Positions 22,000-31,789 of a stretch of DNA of 64,000 bases are shown piece by piece. The DNA comes from Molanna angustata. Lineage: Eukaryota > Arthropoda > Insecta > Trichoptera > Molannidae. The position numbers and the translations under genes were made by a program. Position 1 is the stretch's first letter, and the number at the start of each line of letters is the position of its first letter. The notes below the pieces were generated by a model, which was not told the DNA's origin, searched no databases, and saw nothing but the letters and a program-made list of their open reading frames with translations. The stretch lies in assembly GCA_963576475.1 (NCBI GenBank), contig OY754978.1, positions 19,413,678-19,477,677 of the forward strand. Reading direction: 5' to 3'.

Positions 22000-22520
22000 C
22001 TTATAACATTTAATCCTTTTATTAAGATTTTCAAAATTTTTTTATGATAAATTTATGTGTTTATCTGTCTACATATATTTCCAATTTTTTGGAAAATATC
22101 GCAAAAAGCCGAAACATCCCAACTAGATCATTTAATTTTCTATAAAAAAATAACATTGTAGCAGTACATCTAAAATTATTTTTAACAATTTTTATTAAAA
22201 TTGAATTTAGTGACGACATCGCTTCATACAATTTGTATGGCAGTCGCCTTTACACAATATCTAAGAAGACTTAATCATCTCCAAACATACTTACATACAT
22301 ACCATCATGCTTGTTTCATATTTTGGGTAGGAAAAAAGGAATGACCTCCATACTATCCTATCTTGACATACATACCTACATGTGTGGTATAGAAACACAA
22401 AATATCTTAAAATATTCAATCATTTGTATTTATGGGTTTATAGTTTGGTACATATTCTTCAACTTTGTAAAATATCGTTATCGACAGTTGGATCTCATGT
22501 GTTACATGCAACTAGTATAA
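22000..22520 (+). repeat. Repeat family G/H, reference copy
   Basis: Continuous copy joining the G part (GCCGAAACATCCCAAC, GTAGCAGTACATCT, GTGACGACATCGCTTC) and the H part (TGACCTCCATACTATCC, CGACAGTTGGATCTCATG). It serves as the empty-site reference for the SINE D insertion at 4598-4874. Other copies are at 4440-5010, 13060-13285, 21225-21480 and 55960-56060. No protein. Confidence 0.6.
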
Positions 22521-22524
22521 ATTA

Positions 22525-23960
22525 ATTAATTAACTAGTATAAATTCAAGTCTTCTTAAATGCTAGTATTAGATAGTTGTATACAGGTTCCAGCATCTAGT
22601 ACAAATATACCTATATTGCGTTTCTTATAAGAGATGCATATAAGGGCCTCATAAGCCGAAATGAATCGAAATTAGATATTTATTTTTTGTGAACTCAATA
22701 AATATAAGGCATAAATGCTTTGTGGGTACCAACTATTTTATAACATTGCACGTATTTTGAAACAGTAATACATATTGCTAGACTAAAACCGTAACATACT
22801 TAGCAATCTTCGGCTATAATCTAATGCAATACGGATTGTTTTGTCCAACAAGTAATTGCATTTTTATCGGCAGATCAACGTTGCTTTTAGACTTGTTAAG
22901 CCTGAAATTGTACGGATTCAACAAACATATTACGTACATTAGCTTAAATATCAAACTACATATTGTAATTCCATTTGTATGAAGGTAGGTATTATTATTT
23001 GATTACACATAGTTTTATATTTCATCAAGTGTGGTGTTAAACTTGTACCTACGTAGGTATGTGTTAGCTTCACGCATTAACTCAATATTGATAGTCCCTT
23101 TGATAAGTAAACAAAGCGACGAAAAATTGTATAAAACCCACAGAAAAATAATGTATAGATATGATATAAGCAAATATTTGGTGGCTATCAATAATATAAC
23201 GAATTTGAATATTTTTGGAACGGTTCGGAATGAAATTTGAAACTGAACTCAACACTTTTAACATAAAGTACCTACATAGGTATTGTTAAAAAAGGGATTT
23301 TAATTTCGAAAAGAAAATACTTTTCTTTTATTTTATTTTTATTTCATAAAACTATTAGAACACTTAATCAATAAAAGTACTGCCAAGACAGTTTACACAA
23401 GCAATTATTTATATAAAACAAATAGCACAGACCGGTACATAGGTACCTACTTATTAAAAAAGAAAATAATATTATATCACATACAAAAGCAAAACATATT
23501 TGGTTATAAAAAGTGGGAATAGGAAATAAGGAGAGGGAGAGGACGGACAGGGGGAGCAATTCTATGTTCATTATAAGATTTTTTTTTATATACAGTTATT
23601 TTTTTTTGTATTGTTATTATTACTTGTAAAATGAATCATTTCATTTTGTATTCATGTCATATTTTAACATTGAATGTGTTTAGGATAACCCCGTTCCACC
23701 TCACCAATCCCCTGGCCTAAAATCGTATTTAATGCCAGCTTTGTATATTCTTTAATGACTTTTCATCAAATATTTTTCGGAGCGTTGTACCAAGGTAAAT
23801 ATTTAATATTTTTTGACTCAAAACACCGGTTAACTGAAAATATTGCCAATGACAATAAACTTGACGCTTTTACAAGGTGTAATGAATTGTTGGAATATGT
23901 ACCAATAAATAATTATTTATTTAAATATTTTGACTAAGAATAATGCTTTTCTTCTCTTTA
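22525..23960. other. Unassigned AT-rich sequence
   Basis: No gene, repeat family or structured element was recognised in this 1.4 kb. Short open frames resemble chance. Confidence 0.35.
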
Positions 23961-23964
23961 TATA

Positions 23965-24195
23965 TCATCACTGTTTTTGGGTGCCCCGTAAGAGCCGGGT
24001 AATCGATAATACAACAGGCAACAATAACATCTATCTCACATAGTTCAGCAATGAGGTTCCCCACCTATTCTGAATGTAGTGGCTTTTTAGGTGAAACGAG
24101 ACTAGTGTGGGGGTTACACGCGTGTGTCGTGCTTATTTGTATGAAATAATACACACCCGCACGCCTGTCGCTGGTAACCCCAAATTTTGAAACAT
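23965..24195 (-). repeat. Repeat family C, copy 2 (inverted)
   Basis: CCCCGTAAGAGCCGGGTAATCG, ACAACAGGCAACAATAAC, GTGGCTTTTTAGGTG and CACGCCTGTCGCTGG follow the order of family C reversed. The (GAAT)n end seen in the other copies is missing. Confidence 0.65.
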
Positions 24196-24790
24196 ATTTA
24201 TTTATTTAACTTTTTGTACATAATATAAACAAACAGAATGCACACTGGGGGGGCTTATTGCCATTAGGCAATTTCTTCCAACCAACCGGATTACAGAGTG
24301 ACAGAATTATACAATACATGTACATCAACAAAAGAACAAAAAAAATATACATAACACCAAGATAAATAAAATAAAACATCATAACAAAAAAAGGATTGGG
24401 AAGGAACAAGAAGAGGAAATCGAGATCAGGTATTTAGGGGTAAATATTACGTAGCAAAGGGAAGGAAGGAAAAGGAGAGAGATCAGGTATATTCGGAGAG
24501 ATATCCCTGCTTTAGTCTTTTATTGAAAATGGAAAGCGAGTCTGAAGAAGTTATATCAGGACTCAAATTATTCCAGAGTCTTGCTGAACTTACTTCAAGG
24601 GAAGAGCTGAAAAATTCAGTGTTGTGAATGGCGATAGTAAATGTAGTACGTTTAGCAGATCGAAGCGATAGGCTGTGAATAAATAGGTGAATTTGGTTTT
24701 AAGGTACTGCGGTGAATAAGGATTAAAGAGCGTATTATATAGAAGTGACAAAATATGTATATATCGCCGTTGTCGTATCTTAGGCCAATG
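24190..24790 (-). pseudogene. LINE F: C-terminal coding end plus 3'-UTR and A-rich tail
   Basis: On the minus strand the coding remnant reads RSAKRTTFTIAIHNTEFF, then SSARLWNNLSPDITSSDSLS and IFNKRLKQGYLSEYT with a stop. R-x-W-N-x-L-x-P-x-(I/V) followed by F-(K/N)-x-R-L-K is the standard C-terminus of jockey/CR1-type LINE proteins. The 3'-UTR follows, with a CTTCCTTCC-rich block and the family F signature GGTTGGTTGGAAGAAATTG, and ends in AAATAAATAAA at 24190-24200. This copy explains the signature found at 6640, 17690, 27040, 30640, 46225 and 50005. Frameshifts upstream show it is inactive. Confidence 0.7.
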
Positions 24791-24879
24791 GAGAATACAC
24801 TGAAGGTATGAATGAATGAATGAAACAATAATGGAAGCTTTACAGAAACAATTAATATTAAAAACAAACAAAAAATTTA

Positions 24880-25640
24880 AGACTTACATTATATGTATTA
24901 CACGTGACTACTGTCGGTTTTCCATTTTGGCGAAAATGTACCCAGAGACATGGATGTACATATATTTTGCCTACCGTTAAAATATTTTATTATTACGTTA
25001 TTTTTTATAAAAACGATTCTGTGGTTGTTTGAAAAGATTAATTTCTACCAAAAAAAATATTCAGACATTTTGTTTTATATTTTCTCATTAACCGTGATTC
25101 CACATTTTTGTTTTACGTATTTATTTTTTGTTTTGATGAAATATTATTTTCGTTAAGAATTTCATTTTTGTGAAAGTAGATAGAGCTACCAAAGGATACC
25201 TTGATATTGTATATTATTATTATTTATATCTTGCAGTACCTACAAAGTCGCTTTAGAGAATGTAGTTTCATTTTGAAATTCTATGAAGAGCCAGATTACA
25301 GATCGATAGGGCACAAAGTATAGAAGGATTTTTTAAAACATTCCAGTACTTTGCTTGAAAATCATACACCGTGACAGCTCTTCTTAACAGTCCTGTTCTA
25401 AGGAATTTCAATAAGCGGTATAATTTTTTATTTCTGTCTGGCTTCTACAAAGGCGTACGGCTCGCAATATTTTCTTTTGTTTTTCGTCGACGACTGCGCA
25501 TGTTTTTTTTTAGAGTCCTTTAATTCACTCATAAAATTACGTCGTTTAATGCTAATGCAACCAAAGCCGTTTGAAATGGAACTAAAGCTTCCAATTTTCC
25601 GACTCATACGCTAATTTTTATTCTCACTTTTTTTTATTTT
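24880..25640. other. Unassigned AT-rich sequence
   Basis: No gene or repeat family was recognised. Confidence 0.35.
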
Positions 25641-26350
25641 TATTGAAAAATAATAAAACAAAAAATATTACAATAAAAATAATGTTTCTGAGTCACGCCA
25701 AGTCTAATTTCTAAACTTGTCGGCATGTTCTCAAGACAATAATATCTAAGTATACACTAATAATAACAAACAACATTACAGTAGTAAAAAAAGACACACA
25801 CAAAGATGATGTTCTAAACACACATTCCTTCCTATGTTACAAAACTTATCCTAGGATTGTCACATTCGTAGGATTGGTCTGCGCCAAACACTCGATCTTT
25901 CCACTTATCTCTATCGTCTGCCAGTCTCTTCATCTCTTTGTAACTGCTACAGCGCACGTCAACGATTATCTGGTCTATATAATTGTTTCTGGGGTAACCT
26001 CGACAGTTACCCCCATCAATCATTCTTTCGACGATGGTAAAAAGCAGACCCGGGTGCCGGATGTTGTGGCCTATCCAAGTTGTTCTCTGTTGGGCAATTC
26101 TTTTCATAAGTTGCCTTGTCTCTCCAACCCTACTCAGTACCTCGTCGTTGCTGATGTGTTCTGACCAGTGAACTTTAGCCATGCGTCTGTAGCACCACAT
26201 CTCAAACGCAGACAGACGTCCCGTTTCGTGTTAGATATGTTAATTATATATGTACAAAGTCACACCTCAATAGCCAATCCTTGACAAGTCTTTTTACATT
26301 GTTTTTGCATTTCTTCATAGATGCCGGCATCATATTAAGCAATTTCAAAA
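25640..26350 (-). repeat. Jockey-like LINE (J2) 3'-UTR, interrupted by an RTE fragment
   Basis: 25725-25845 and 26225-26350 match 37680-37800 and 37845-37985 (GTTCTCAAGACAATA, AACAAACAACATTACAGTA, CACACCTCAATA, then ATAGATGCCRGCATCA). The other copy is continuous with a J2-like coding end at 37985-38150, so this is taken to be J2 3' untranslated sequence. The intervening 25845-26222 is a foreign RTE piece. Confidence 0.55.
25845..26222 (-). pseudogene. RTE-type LINE 3' fragment inserted in a J2 3'-UTR
   Basis: The minus strand has an open frame from 26200 that reads MWCYRRMAKVHWSEHISNDE, then VLSRVGETRQLMKRIAQQR, IGHNIRHPGLL, and ends RDKWKDRVFGADQSYE. M-W-x-x-R-R-M-x-(K/R)-(V/I)-x-W-x-(D/E)-H-(I/V)-x-N-(D/E)-E-V-L-x-R is a hallmark of insect RTE-type reverse transcriptases, just after the thumb region. 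122 codons are open. Compared with 10745-11240 this copy is better preserved. No catalytic block is present. Confidence 0.75.
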
Positions 26351-26945
26351 ATAATGACATTGCATAAAATTAAATTCAGTTTCATTTTGATAAATAATGA
26401 AAAAAAATTGCATTCGTTTTTGGACTTTATTGAGACAGCATTATCAAGATTATTTGATTTGATTTACTTTGAGGTATGTTGCAAATTGTTCCTTCGTACA
26501 GGTGCTATTTTGTTATACGTCGCTATAATATTGTTTCAATAATTGTTTATTTATTTATATTTTCTGTTTATTTAATATATTGATGAGTATGGACCAGCCA
26601 TAAATTATTGGTTTATTTTACAAATTATGTGATCCTTCAAATAACGTTCGTCGTAGTGCCAGGGTCAGTTGTAAATCGCTTCGAAAAAGAAGCAATCAGA
26701 TTAAAATCGAATAAAATAACTCATTCGTAGTGAATCTGCGTAAAAAAATATGTAATCTTAAGGTATTTTGTTTATTGAGATAAAAAAAAACATATATTAT
26801 AAAATCAAGTACGATGCCATATCCAATAAATCTACACACCTGGCGATATTGAATATGAAATGGTTTTAAAATGTCAAATCGCATCGGGAATTGTTCTGTT
26901 TTGGCATTTTGGCCTGATTGATCTGTTTTATGTGAGTCTGTCTGT
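26350..26945. other. Unassigned AT-rich sequence
   Basis: Nothing recognisable apart from short chance frames. Confidence 0.35.
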
Positions 26946-26949
26946 GTTA

Positions 26950-27310
26950 AGATGGGCGGTGGCAGAGGTCGCGAGATCGATCGATTTCGTTTACCAGCAC
27001 AAGCTTATGCTTGATTTAGTGGTAAATTCTTAATTATAATTTACTCCTTCTATATCCTTCCGTTCCATCCTTCTTTTAATTATTGATATGATCGATGTTT
27101 TAACTATATTTTTATTCTTTCTTTGTAATTTTTTCTTGATTTCTCACTTAATAGGTACCTAGTATTGTACAAATTTAACTTTAGAAACTTCACGTTGCTC
27201 GGGTTGGTTGGAAAAAATTGTCTTATGGTAATAAACCCGCCTTTGAGTACTTGTACACAAAGTATATTAATAAATATATAAGGATGTACCTATATGTACT
27301 TGTTACTTAC
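26950..27310 (+). mobile_element. SINE T split by a LINE F fragment
   Basis: 26950-27027 begins GGGCGGTGGCAGAGG and continues CGATTTCGTTTACCAGCAC and GCTTATGCTTGATTTAG, with the anticodon arm deleted. SINE T sequence resumes at about 27282 (GGATGTACCTATATG, then TACTTGTTAC). Between them, 27030-27282 is a plus-strand LINE F 3' end: CTTCCGTTCCATCC, CGGGTTGGTTGGAAAAAATTG, TAATAAACCCGCC, then an AATAAATATATAA tail. Both elements are decayed. Confidence 0.55.
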
Positions 27311-27436
27311 GTCCCGTGTCCGGAACACCATTATATTCGTAGCCCCCAATATTCGGCCACTCGGATTCCACTAGTGTTTGCTATCACTGTGTCTTGGTGC
27401 ATGCATGTCGCTCCTATCATGGCATGGGACATGACA

Positions 27437-27490
27437 GTAGGTGAATGAATATGTACATGTTACAAGGACATATTCATTCTTTAATAAAAA
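27437..27490 (+). mobile_element. SINE T 3' end fragment
   Basis: GAATGAATATGTACATG followed by ACAAGGACATATTCATTC is the 3' terminal block of SINE T. The preceding 130 bp are not recognised. Confidence 0.5.
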
Positions 27491-27649
27491 AGACGTTTTT
27501 TTGTGGTTAATTTGTTATTGGTACAAAATATCTTGATTGTATGCCTATCTAATGAACTCGTGTGTAGAGCGGGAAATATCATCACTTAGTTCATGAGTGT
27601 ATTTTCAATTTTCACTGTAATATTGGAAACTGCTAACCGTAGAACATGA

Positions 27650-28000
27650 TTTTTTTTTAGTTTAAGGCAATTCACCCTGTAAAGAGTTCTATGTGCCAAT
27701 TATTCCATGTCAGAGGAGAAAAGTTAATTTGAAAAAAAGTGAATTATTAAGAGACAAAATATGTTGGATATTAAGTGGAGATTGGTGAGTGATTTAAATT
27801 ACCTAATTGTTTGTATATATTTTTGAAGGCGGAATTATTTTTACAGTTAAAAAATACATGATCAATTGTCTCATCCCCATCACCACACTGGCAAAGTGGG
27901 CTATTTAGAACTCTACTATACAGATGGGAGGCAATTGAACAATGGCCAATTCTCATTCTAGAAATACGTGATATTAATCGAACCCATCACACGTATAAGA
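27650..28000 (-). pseudogene. LINE C-terminal relic with zinc-knuckle (jockey/I-like)
   Basis: The minus strand, ending near 27771, reads MRIGHCSIASHLYSRVLNSP, then LCQCGDGDETIDHVFFNC. (L/R)-x-G-H-C-x-(I/V)-x-x-H-L-(H/Y)...S-P-x-C-x-C-G-x-x-(D/E)-E-T-(I/V)-x-H is the extreme C-terminal region of I- and jockey-related LINE proteins, after the RNase H region where one is present. Only about 60 codons are open. Upstream minus-strand sequence is degraded. Confidence 0.65.
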
Positions 28001-28099
28001 GTGTATATGGCATAAAAATTTATTGAGAAAAACACATTTTTTTGATAAAAAAGTTAATACATTTGTATGCCTAACCGCTAACTTATCGTTTAGATATGT

Positions 28100-28360
28100 T
28101 TCTATTATTTTATTTATTTATTTATTTATTTTAATTTTGGCACATGTTACATAATTAAAGAAAACAAGAAAAAAAGCACAAAAAAAAATTAAAGATTTAA
28201 AGAAAATTACAAAGTTGAATTCAAATTACCAAAATTCCCACAAAGGCAATGCCTGTGTGTGGGTGTACAATATATTAGAAAAATATTATTTTTTTTTTTA
28301 TAAAACCATGGTTTACAGGAAATTTTTTGTTCCTATTTGGGCAGCGTAGTCTACTTGTTT
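28100..28360 (-). repeat. Probable LINE 3'-UTR with A-rich tail, reversed
   Basis: A TTTATTTATTTATTTA run at 28113-28135 is followed by AC-poor, A-rich sequence including GGCACATGTTACATAATT and GGCAATGCCTGTGTGTGGG. The layout equals that of reversed LINE F copies, but the F signature is absent. Class is inferred only from the tail. Confidence 0.35.
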
Positions 28361-28950
28361 TTGTCATTATAAAATATGGTGTGATTAAAAAAGTAACAAA
28401 ACAAACAAACGTACCATTGAGTAAATTAAGTTATCTGAAATATAAACTGTACGTGCATTAGTATAATGTAGGTACATTTGTTGGTGTAAAAGAACCTTGA
28501 GGTTGTATGGATTCTGGTTATGTATTGAGCGAAGCTGAGAGAGAACTCATCTAGTACATACAAGTATAAGAGTGAATAGTGGTTTGGGGGCGTGGGAGTA
28601 TTAATCAAGCCTCTTTTAAGTCTACTTGTGATGTCTAGACCCACCACAAAATTGCTCCTATCTTTCTTCAGCATTTACCTATCTATGCACAATACATTGT
28701 GTCACTGCATACACGCTATATTCTTATACAGCAGGTCTATACGATAAAATGTCTTTTTTACTAAATCAATACGTATTGTTATCTCACAAATATTTTTATA
28801 AGGACATAAAAGTAAGAAAACAAATACTGCTTCCAATATAATCGGGACTATCCCGAACGTGTCCGAGAACAATAACATTAACTGACTGTAAAACTTAAGA
28901 GAGTGACGATGGCAAGGATGTATACTGTTGATATTCTTTGTGTAACTATA
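28360..28950. other. Unassigned AT-rich sequence
   Basis: No recognisable feature. Open frames on the minus strand (28426-28674 and 28702-28983) have no known likeness. Confidence 0.3.
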
Positions 28951-28954
28951 ACTG

Positions 28955-29067
28955 CCCGTTCCTACTTGTCTAATGTAGGGCACGATAAAAAGTCGTGTAA
29001 TCTAGGGGTATCACCACTATGTCACACGACACTTTATCGGCCCCGATATACGACAAGTGGGAACGGG
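28955..29067. repeat. Long bulge-free hairpin of 113 bp
   Basis: Starts CCCGTTCCTACTTGTC and ends GACAAGTGGGAACGGG. Inside, GGGCACGATAAAAAGTCGTG faces CACGACACTTTATCGGCCCC. By hand about 80 percent of the arm positions pair, with no length change between the arms; the unpaired loop is around 29003-29022. Pairing stops abruptly at both ends. It may be a small palindromic MITE or a microRNA-like precursor. No second copy is visible in the window. Confidence 0.6.
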
Positions 29068-29170
29068 AAGAAACAAGTGTTTATATTTTTTCTAACTGTC
29101 ATGTTTGTTCTGAAAATGCAAACATTCGAAAATTTAAGGTTTTACAATTATTTGAATCCTATAAATGACA

Positions 29171-29323
29171 GATGGGTGGAGGCAGAGCGGTTAGCGCGCT
29201 GGATTTGTAATCCAGTGGTCGCAAGTCCTGCCACGACCATTTTCGTTCACCTATAGTAAAAGCATTTATGCTTAGTTAAGGGAATGTATGAGTACGCATA
29301 TGCACATGTTTTAAGGACATATT
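29171..29323 (+). mobile_element. SINE T (tRNA-Thr-like), copy with TGT anticodon
   Basis: The head GGCAGAGCGGTTAGCGCG is a tRNA D-arm with A box. CTGGATTTGTAATCCAG forms an anticodon stem whose 7-nt loop centres on TGT (Thr). The T-arm is shortened (CGCAAGTCCTGCC), so the B box is damaged. The body TTCACCTATAGTAAAAGC and AAGGACATATT follow. It directly precedes a SINE S fragment and the Dong-like LINE. Confidence 0.7.
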
Positions 29324-29324
29324 A

Positions 29325-29411
29325 TTTTTAATTGAGTTTTCAGTCTGGATCTGTGAGACGATTAATATCGAAAGTCTCCAGAATGTGGCAACTTGTAATT
29401 GGGTGCATGTT
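29325..29411 (+). mobile_element. SINE S body and 3' end fragment
   Basis: TTTTCAGTCTGGATCTGTG, GAGACGATTAATATCG, then CCAGAATGTGGCAACTTG and GGGTGCATGTTAA are the SINE S 3' half. It ends exactly where the (TAA)n run begins, so the run may be its tail or target. Confidence 0.65.
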
Positions 29412-30341
29412 AATAATAATAATAATAATAACATTTATATTTATATATTTTATAATCTAAATATAAATGACGACCTTCTAAATTCGTGGCTAAATAAAAT
29501 AATTCATTCTATACATCCAAAATTTCTCAACCAACCTTATGTTGACAAAATTTGGTCAAACAAATGGTTGAGTATTGGTGATTTGGACGCGGATTTAGAA
29601 GGTTTTATAATAGCAATTCAGGATAGAGTAATAAAAACTAAAAATTATCAAAAATATATAATAAAAGACATAAATGTAGATGATGATAGTTGTAGGAAAT
29701 GTTTGGCTTTTCCAGAAACAATCGATCATATAATATCGGGCTGTTCTTTTCTCGCGCAATCAGAATATACATTTAGACATAACCAAGTAGCAAAAATAAT
29801 ACATCAAAATTTAGCTATTAAATATAAATTAATTGACGCGATAAACATAAAACCATATTATGAATATGATCCGATTTCATTTTTAGAAAATAATAATATT
29901 TCGCTTTATTACGATAAAACAATATTAACTGACCGGTCAATTCAACATAACAGACCCGATTTAATAATACATGATAAAATTAAAAAAATAACATATATTT
30001 GCGACGTGGCTATTCCAAATTCTAGTAATATTATAAAAACTTTTGATGAAAAAATTAGAAAATACACCGCTTTAGGTAATGAGATTAAAAGACTTTGGCA
30101 TTCTCGTAAAATAATAATATTACCGTTCATTATTTCAGCCACTGGCATTATTCCAAAATCGTTAATCCGTAATTTAGAAATTATAGATTTATCGAAAAAT
30201 TTAATAATAAAAATGCAAAAAACGGTAATTATGAATACATGTAGAATCGTTAAAGATTTTTTAAACGTTAATATTCGGGAATCAGTAGGGTTGTTAGGTA
30301 GTATAGAGACCTCCTCAGAGCCTAATCCTTTGATATGTTAA
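29385..30341 (+). CDS. Dong-like LINE protein, C-terminal third (zinc knuckle and restriction-like endonuclease)
   Basis: An uninterrupted frame of 318 codons. Codons 1-16 come from SINE S and the (AAT)n run and give poly-Asn, so they are not part of the original protein; GTG at 29385 is only the first in-frame start-like codon. Element-derived sequence begins near codon 17. Seen in the protein: a CCHC knuckle (C103, C106, H115, C120), then R190-P191-D192 and D207 in CDVAIPNS, the core of a restriction-like (PD-D/EXK) endonuclease, and a conserved end ATGIIPKS...MNTCRIVKDFL. In the family this endonuclease nicks the target for reverse transcription. The reverse transcriptase domain is missing, so the copy is 5'-truncated and cannot act alone. 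The absence of stops suggests a young insertion. Codon use is extremely AT-rich. Confidence 0.8.
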   Translation: MATCNWVHVNNNNNNNIYIYIFYNLNINDDLLNSWLNKIIHSIHPKFLNQPYVDKIWSNKWLSIGDLDADLEGFIIAIQDRVIKTKNYQKYIIKDINVDDDSCRKCLAFPETIDHIISGCSFLAQSEYTFRHNQVAKIIHQNLAIKYKLIDAINIKPYYEYDPISFLENNNISLYYDKTILTDRSIQHNRPDLIIHDKIKKITYICDVAIPNSSNIIKTFDEKIRKYTALGNEIKRLWHSRKIIILPFIISATGIIPKSLIRNLEIIDLSKNLIIKMQKTVIMNTCRIVKDFLNVNIRESVGLLGSIETSSEPNPLIC

Positions 30342-30486
30342 GTATCTGGATGGGTGAACCATTCCCAATTGAAAGCTTGATGATGCGTTTGTTGCATTTT
30401 ATTTTGCTCTTTTAAATAATTTACAATTTACGCATTGATCTGCTAATTCTTTTGAGGAAGTGTATAATGGTAATAATAATAATTGA
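29411..30486 (+). mobile_element. Dong-like (R4 clade) LINE, 5'-truncated, bounded by (TAA)n
   Basis: A run of TAA units (29411-29432) lies at the 5' border, and GGTAATAATAATAATTG (30470-30486) at the 3' border. Between them lie the C-terminal coding frame and about 125 bp of 3'-UTR (GGATGGGTGAACCATTCCC, TGATGCGTTTGTTGC). Sequence beyond 30486, through GGCCAGCGCCGTTAT to an A tract at 30549-30566, may be further 3' sequence or another retroposon. Two other fragments with the same endonuclease end also start at (TAA)n. Confidence 0.75.
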
Positions 30487-30639
30487 GTGTTATTATTTGT
30501 AGTGCTTAATTGTTATTAATATCATTAGTAAATCGGCCAGCGCCGTTATAAAAAAAAAAAAAAAATAATCTTATATATTTATTTAACATAAGAAAAGAAA
30601 AACTTACAGAAACAATACACCACAGAGACCACTCAGTAT

Positions 30640-30985
30640 TAATTATTTATTTATTTATTTATATAATTTATGTACATGTGTACAAAGGCAGGTTTATTGC
30701 CATAAGGCAATTTCTTCCAACCAACCCGAGCAACGTGAAGTCTCTAAGTTAAATTGGTACAGTACTAATTTATTGAGAAATAGATTGATAAAAAATAACA
30801 TAAAAGAGTAAGAAATATAAAAAAATACAAAGAGGAAAAAAAATGAAAAGAGAGTTAAAAAAAAAGGATAATAAAAATAACACTGATCATAGCAATGAGG
30901 AAAAGGAGGTTATGGAAGGATATAGAAGGAATTCAGGAACTATTTATATAAAAACAAACAAAAAAAAATATACAAAACAAAAAAC
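30640..30985 (-). repeat. LINE F 3'-UTR with A-rich tail
   Basis: The tail is TTATTTATTTATTTATA at 30643-30662 reversed. It is followed by the signature GGCAGGTTTATTGCCATAAG, CTTCTTCCAACCAACC-type sequence and an A/G-rich block ending GGAAGGATATAGAAGG. No coding end is recognisable. Confidence 0.65.
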
Positions 30986-30989
30986 ATGA

Positions 30990-31224
30990 TAAACACCAAA
31001 AATTATAATAAAATATAAAAAACCATGGGTGCTCCCTGATTGACATAATTCCATCACTTTACCTATGTAAATAACTAGGAATAATTCCTGTTTTAAGACA
31101 GACAATTTCAATGTATTTTCACTACGCTTTTACATCATGCGATAAATTAATATTTGACATAGTACCTATTAGTTGGCCGAGATGCAATATAAGATAAAAA
31201 TAAAATAAATAATATATATTCATA
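30990..31224. other. Unassigned, with a small SINE S end
   Basis: 31141-31172 (GATAAATTAATATTTGACATAG) equals the last bases of SINE S. The remainder is unassigned. Confidence 0.35.
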
Positions 31225-31275
31225 CTTTCCCCTTAGCGCTTTTGTCCCGTTTCTATCGGGGTACGCTTTGACCAT
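31225..31275 (-). mobile_element. SINE D 3' end fragment
   Basis: CCCCTTAGCGCTTTTGTCCC and TATCGGGGTACGCTTTGAC match 4610-4650 almost exactly. The tRNA-like head and (GAA)n tail are absent. Confidence 0.65.
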
Positions 31276-31307
31276 ATAATATATATATATTCATTGTTTA
31301 AAAAAAA

Positions 31308-31390
31308 TTAACGCACGCCATAGTTCCCCTTACTAACACGTAACTTCAAAGTGTATTTGAAGTTACGTGTTAGTAAGTGTGTTAGTGTCA
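31308..31390. repeat. Repeat family E end with a perfect 22-bp hairpin
   Basis: CTTACTAACACGTAACTTCAAA and its exact inverse flank a 5-base loop (GTGTA) at about 31325-31373. The sequence corresponds to the end of repeat E at 8840-8865, present here head to head. It lies just before the (GAT)n tail of the RTE fragment. Confidence 0.65.
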
Positions 31391-31397
31391 CTAGATT

Positions 31398-31786
31398 TAG
31401 TACCATCATCATCATCATCAATGGCTCCACAGCCCATTGCGGGTCTTGGCCTCCTCCAGCATTCCTCGCCATCTCCCTCTGCCCTGACATGCTTCCCTCC
31501 AGTTCCTTACACCAACAGCCTCCACATCCCGCTGCACGCCATCCAGCCATCGGAGCTTGGGTCTACCAACGTTTCGTCTACCTTGTGGCTTTGTGTGCAG
31601 GACCCTTTTTGGTACTCTTTCATCGCCCATTCTTCCCACGTGCCCTGCCCATCGTAGCCTCCCTATTTTTATCATCTTTATAATGTTGGGCTTATTATAA
31701 ATATTGTAGATCTCATCATTGTGTCGTATTCTCCAAGTTCCGTTTACCTGCACAGGTCCGAATATCCTTCTGAGTAGTTTTTTACT
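31398..31786 (-). pseudogene. RTE-type LINE C-terminal fragment with (GAT)n tail
   Basis: The minus strand is open from about 31786 to 31418: LRRIFGPVQVNGTWRIRHND, then IGRLRWAGHVGRM, RVLHTKPQGRRNVGRPKLRW, RDVEAVGVRNWREACQGRGRW and LEEAKTRNGL. R-x-R-W-x-G-H-V-x-R-M followed by G-(R/K)-R-x-x-G-R-P-x-x-R-W is the hallmark end of RTE-type proteins. The frame is uninterrupted. It ends next to a GATGATGATGATG run (31405-31420), likely the simple-repeat 3' tail. The catalytic domains are missing. Confidence 0.75.
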
Positions 31787-31789
31787 CTA

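Noticed and set aside
29171..29243. tRNA-Thr gene
   Set aside because: The cloverleaf is incomplete (shortened T-arm) and it is followed by the SINE T body found at many other sites.
31351..31683. Plus-strand open frames of 96-110 codons
   Set aside because: Antisense to the RTE C-terminal fragment, which has diagnostic motifs on the minus strand.
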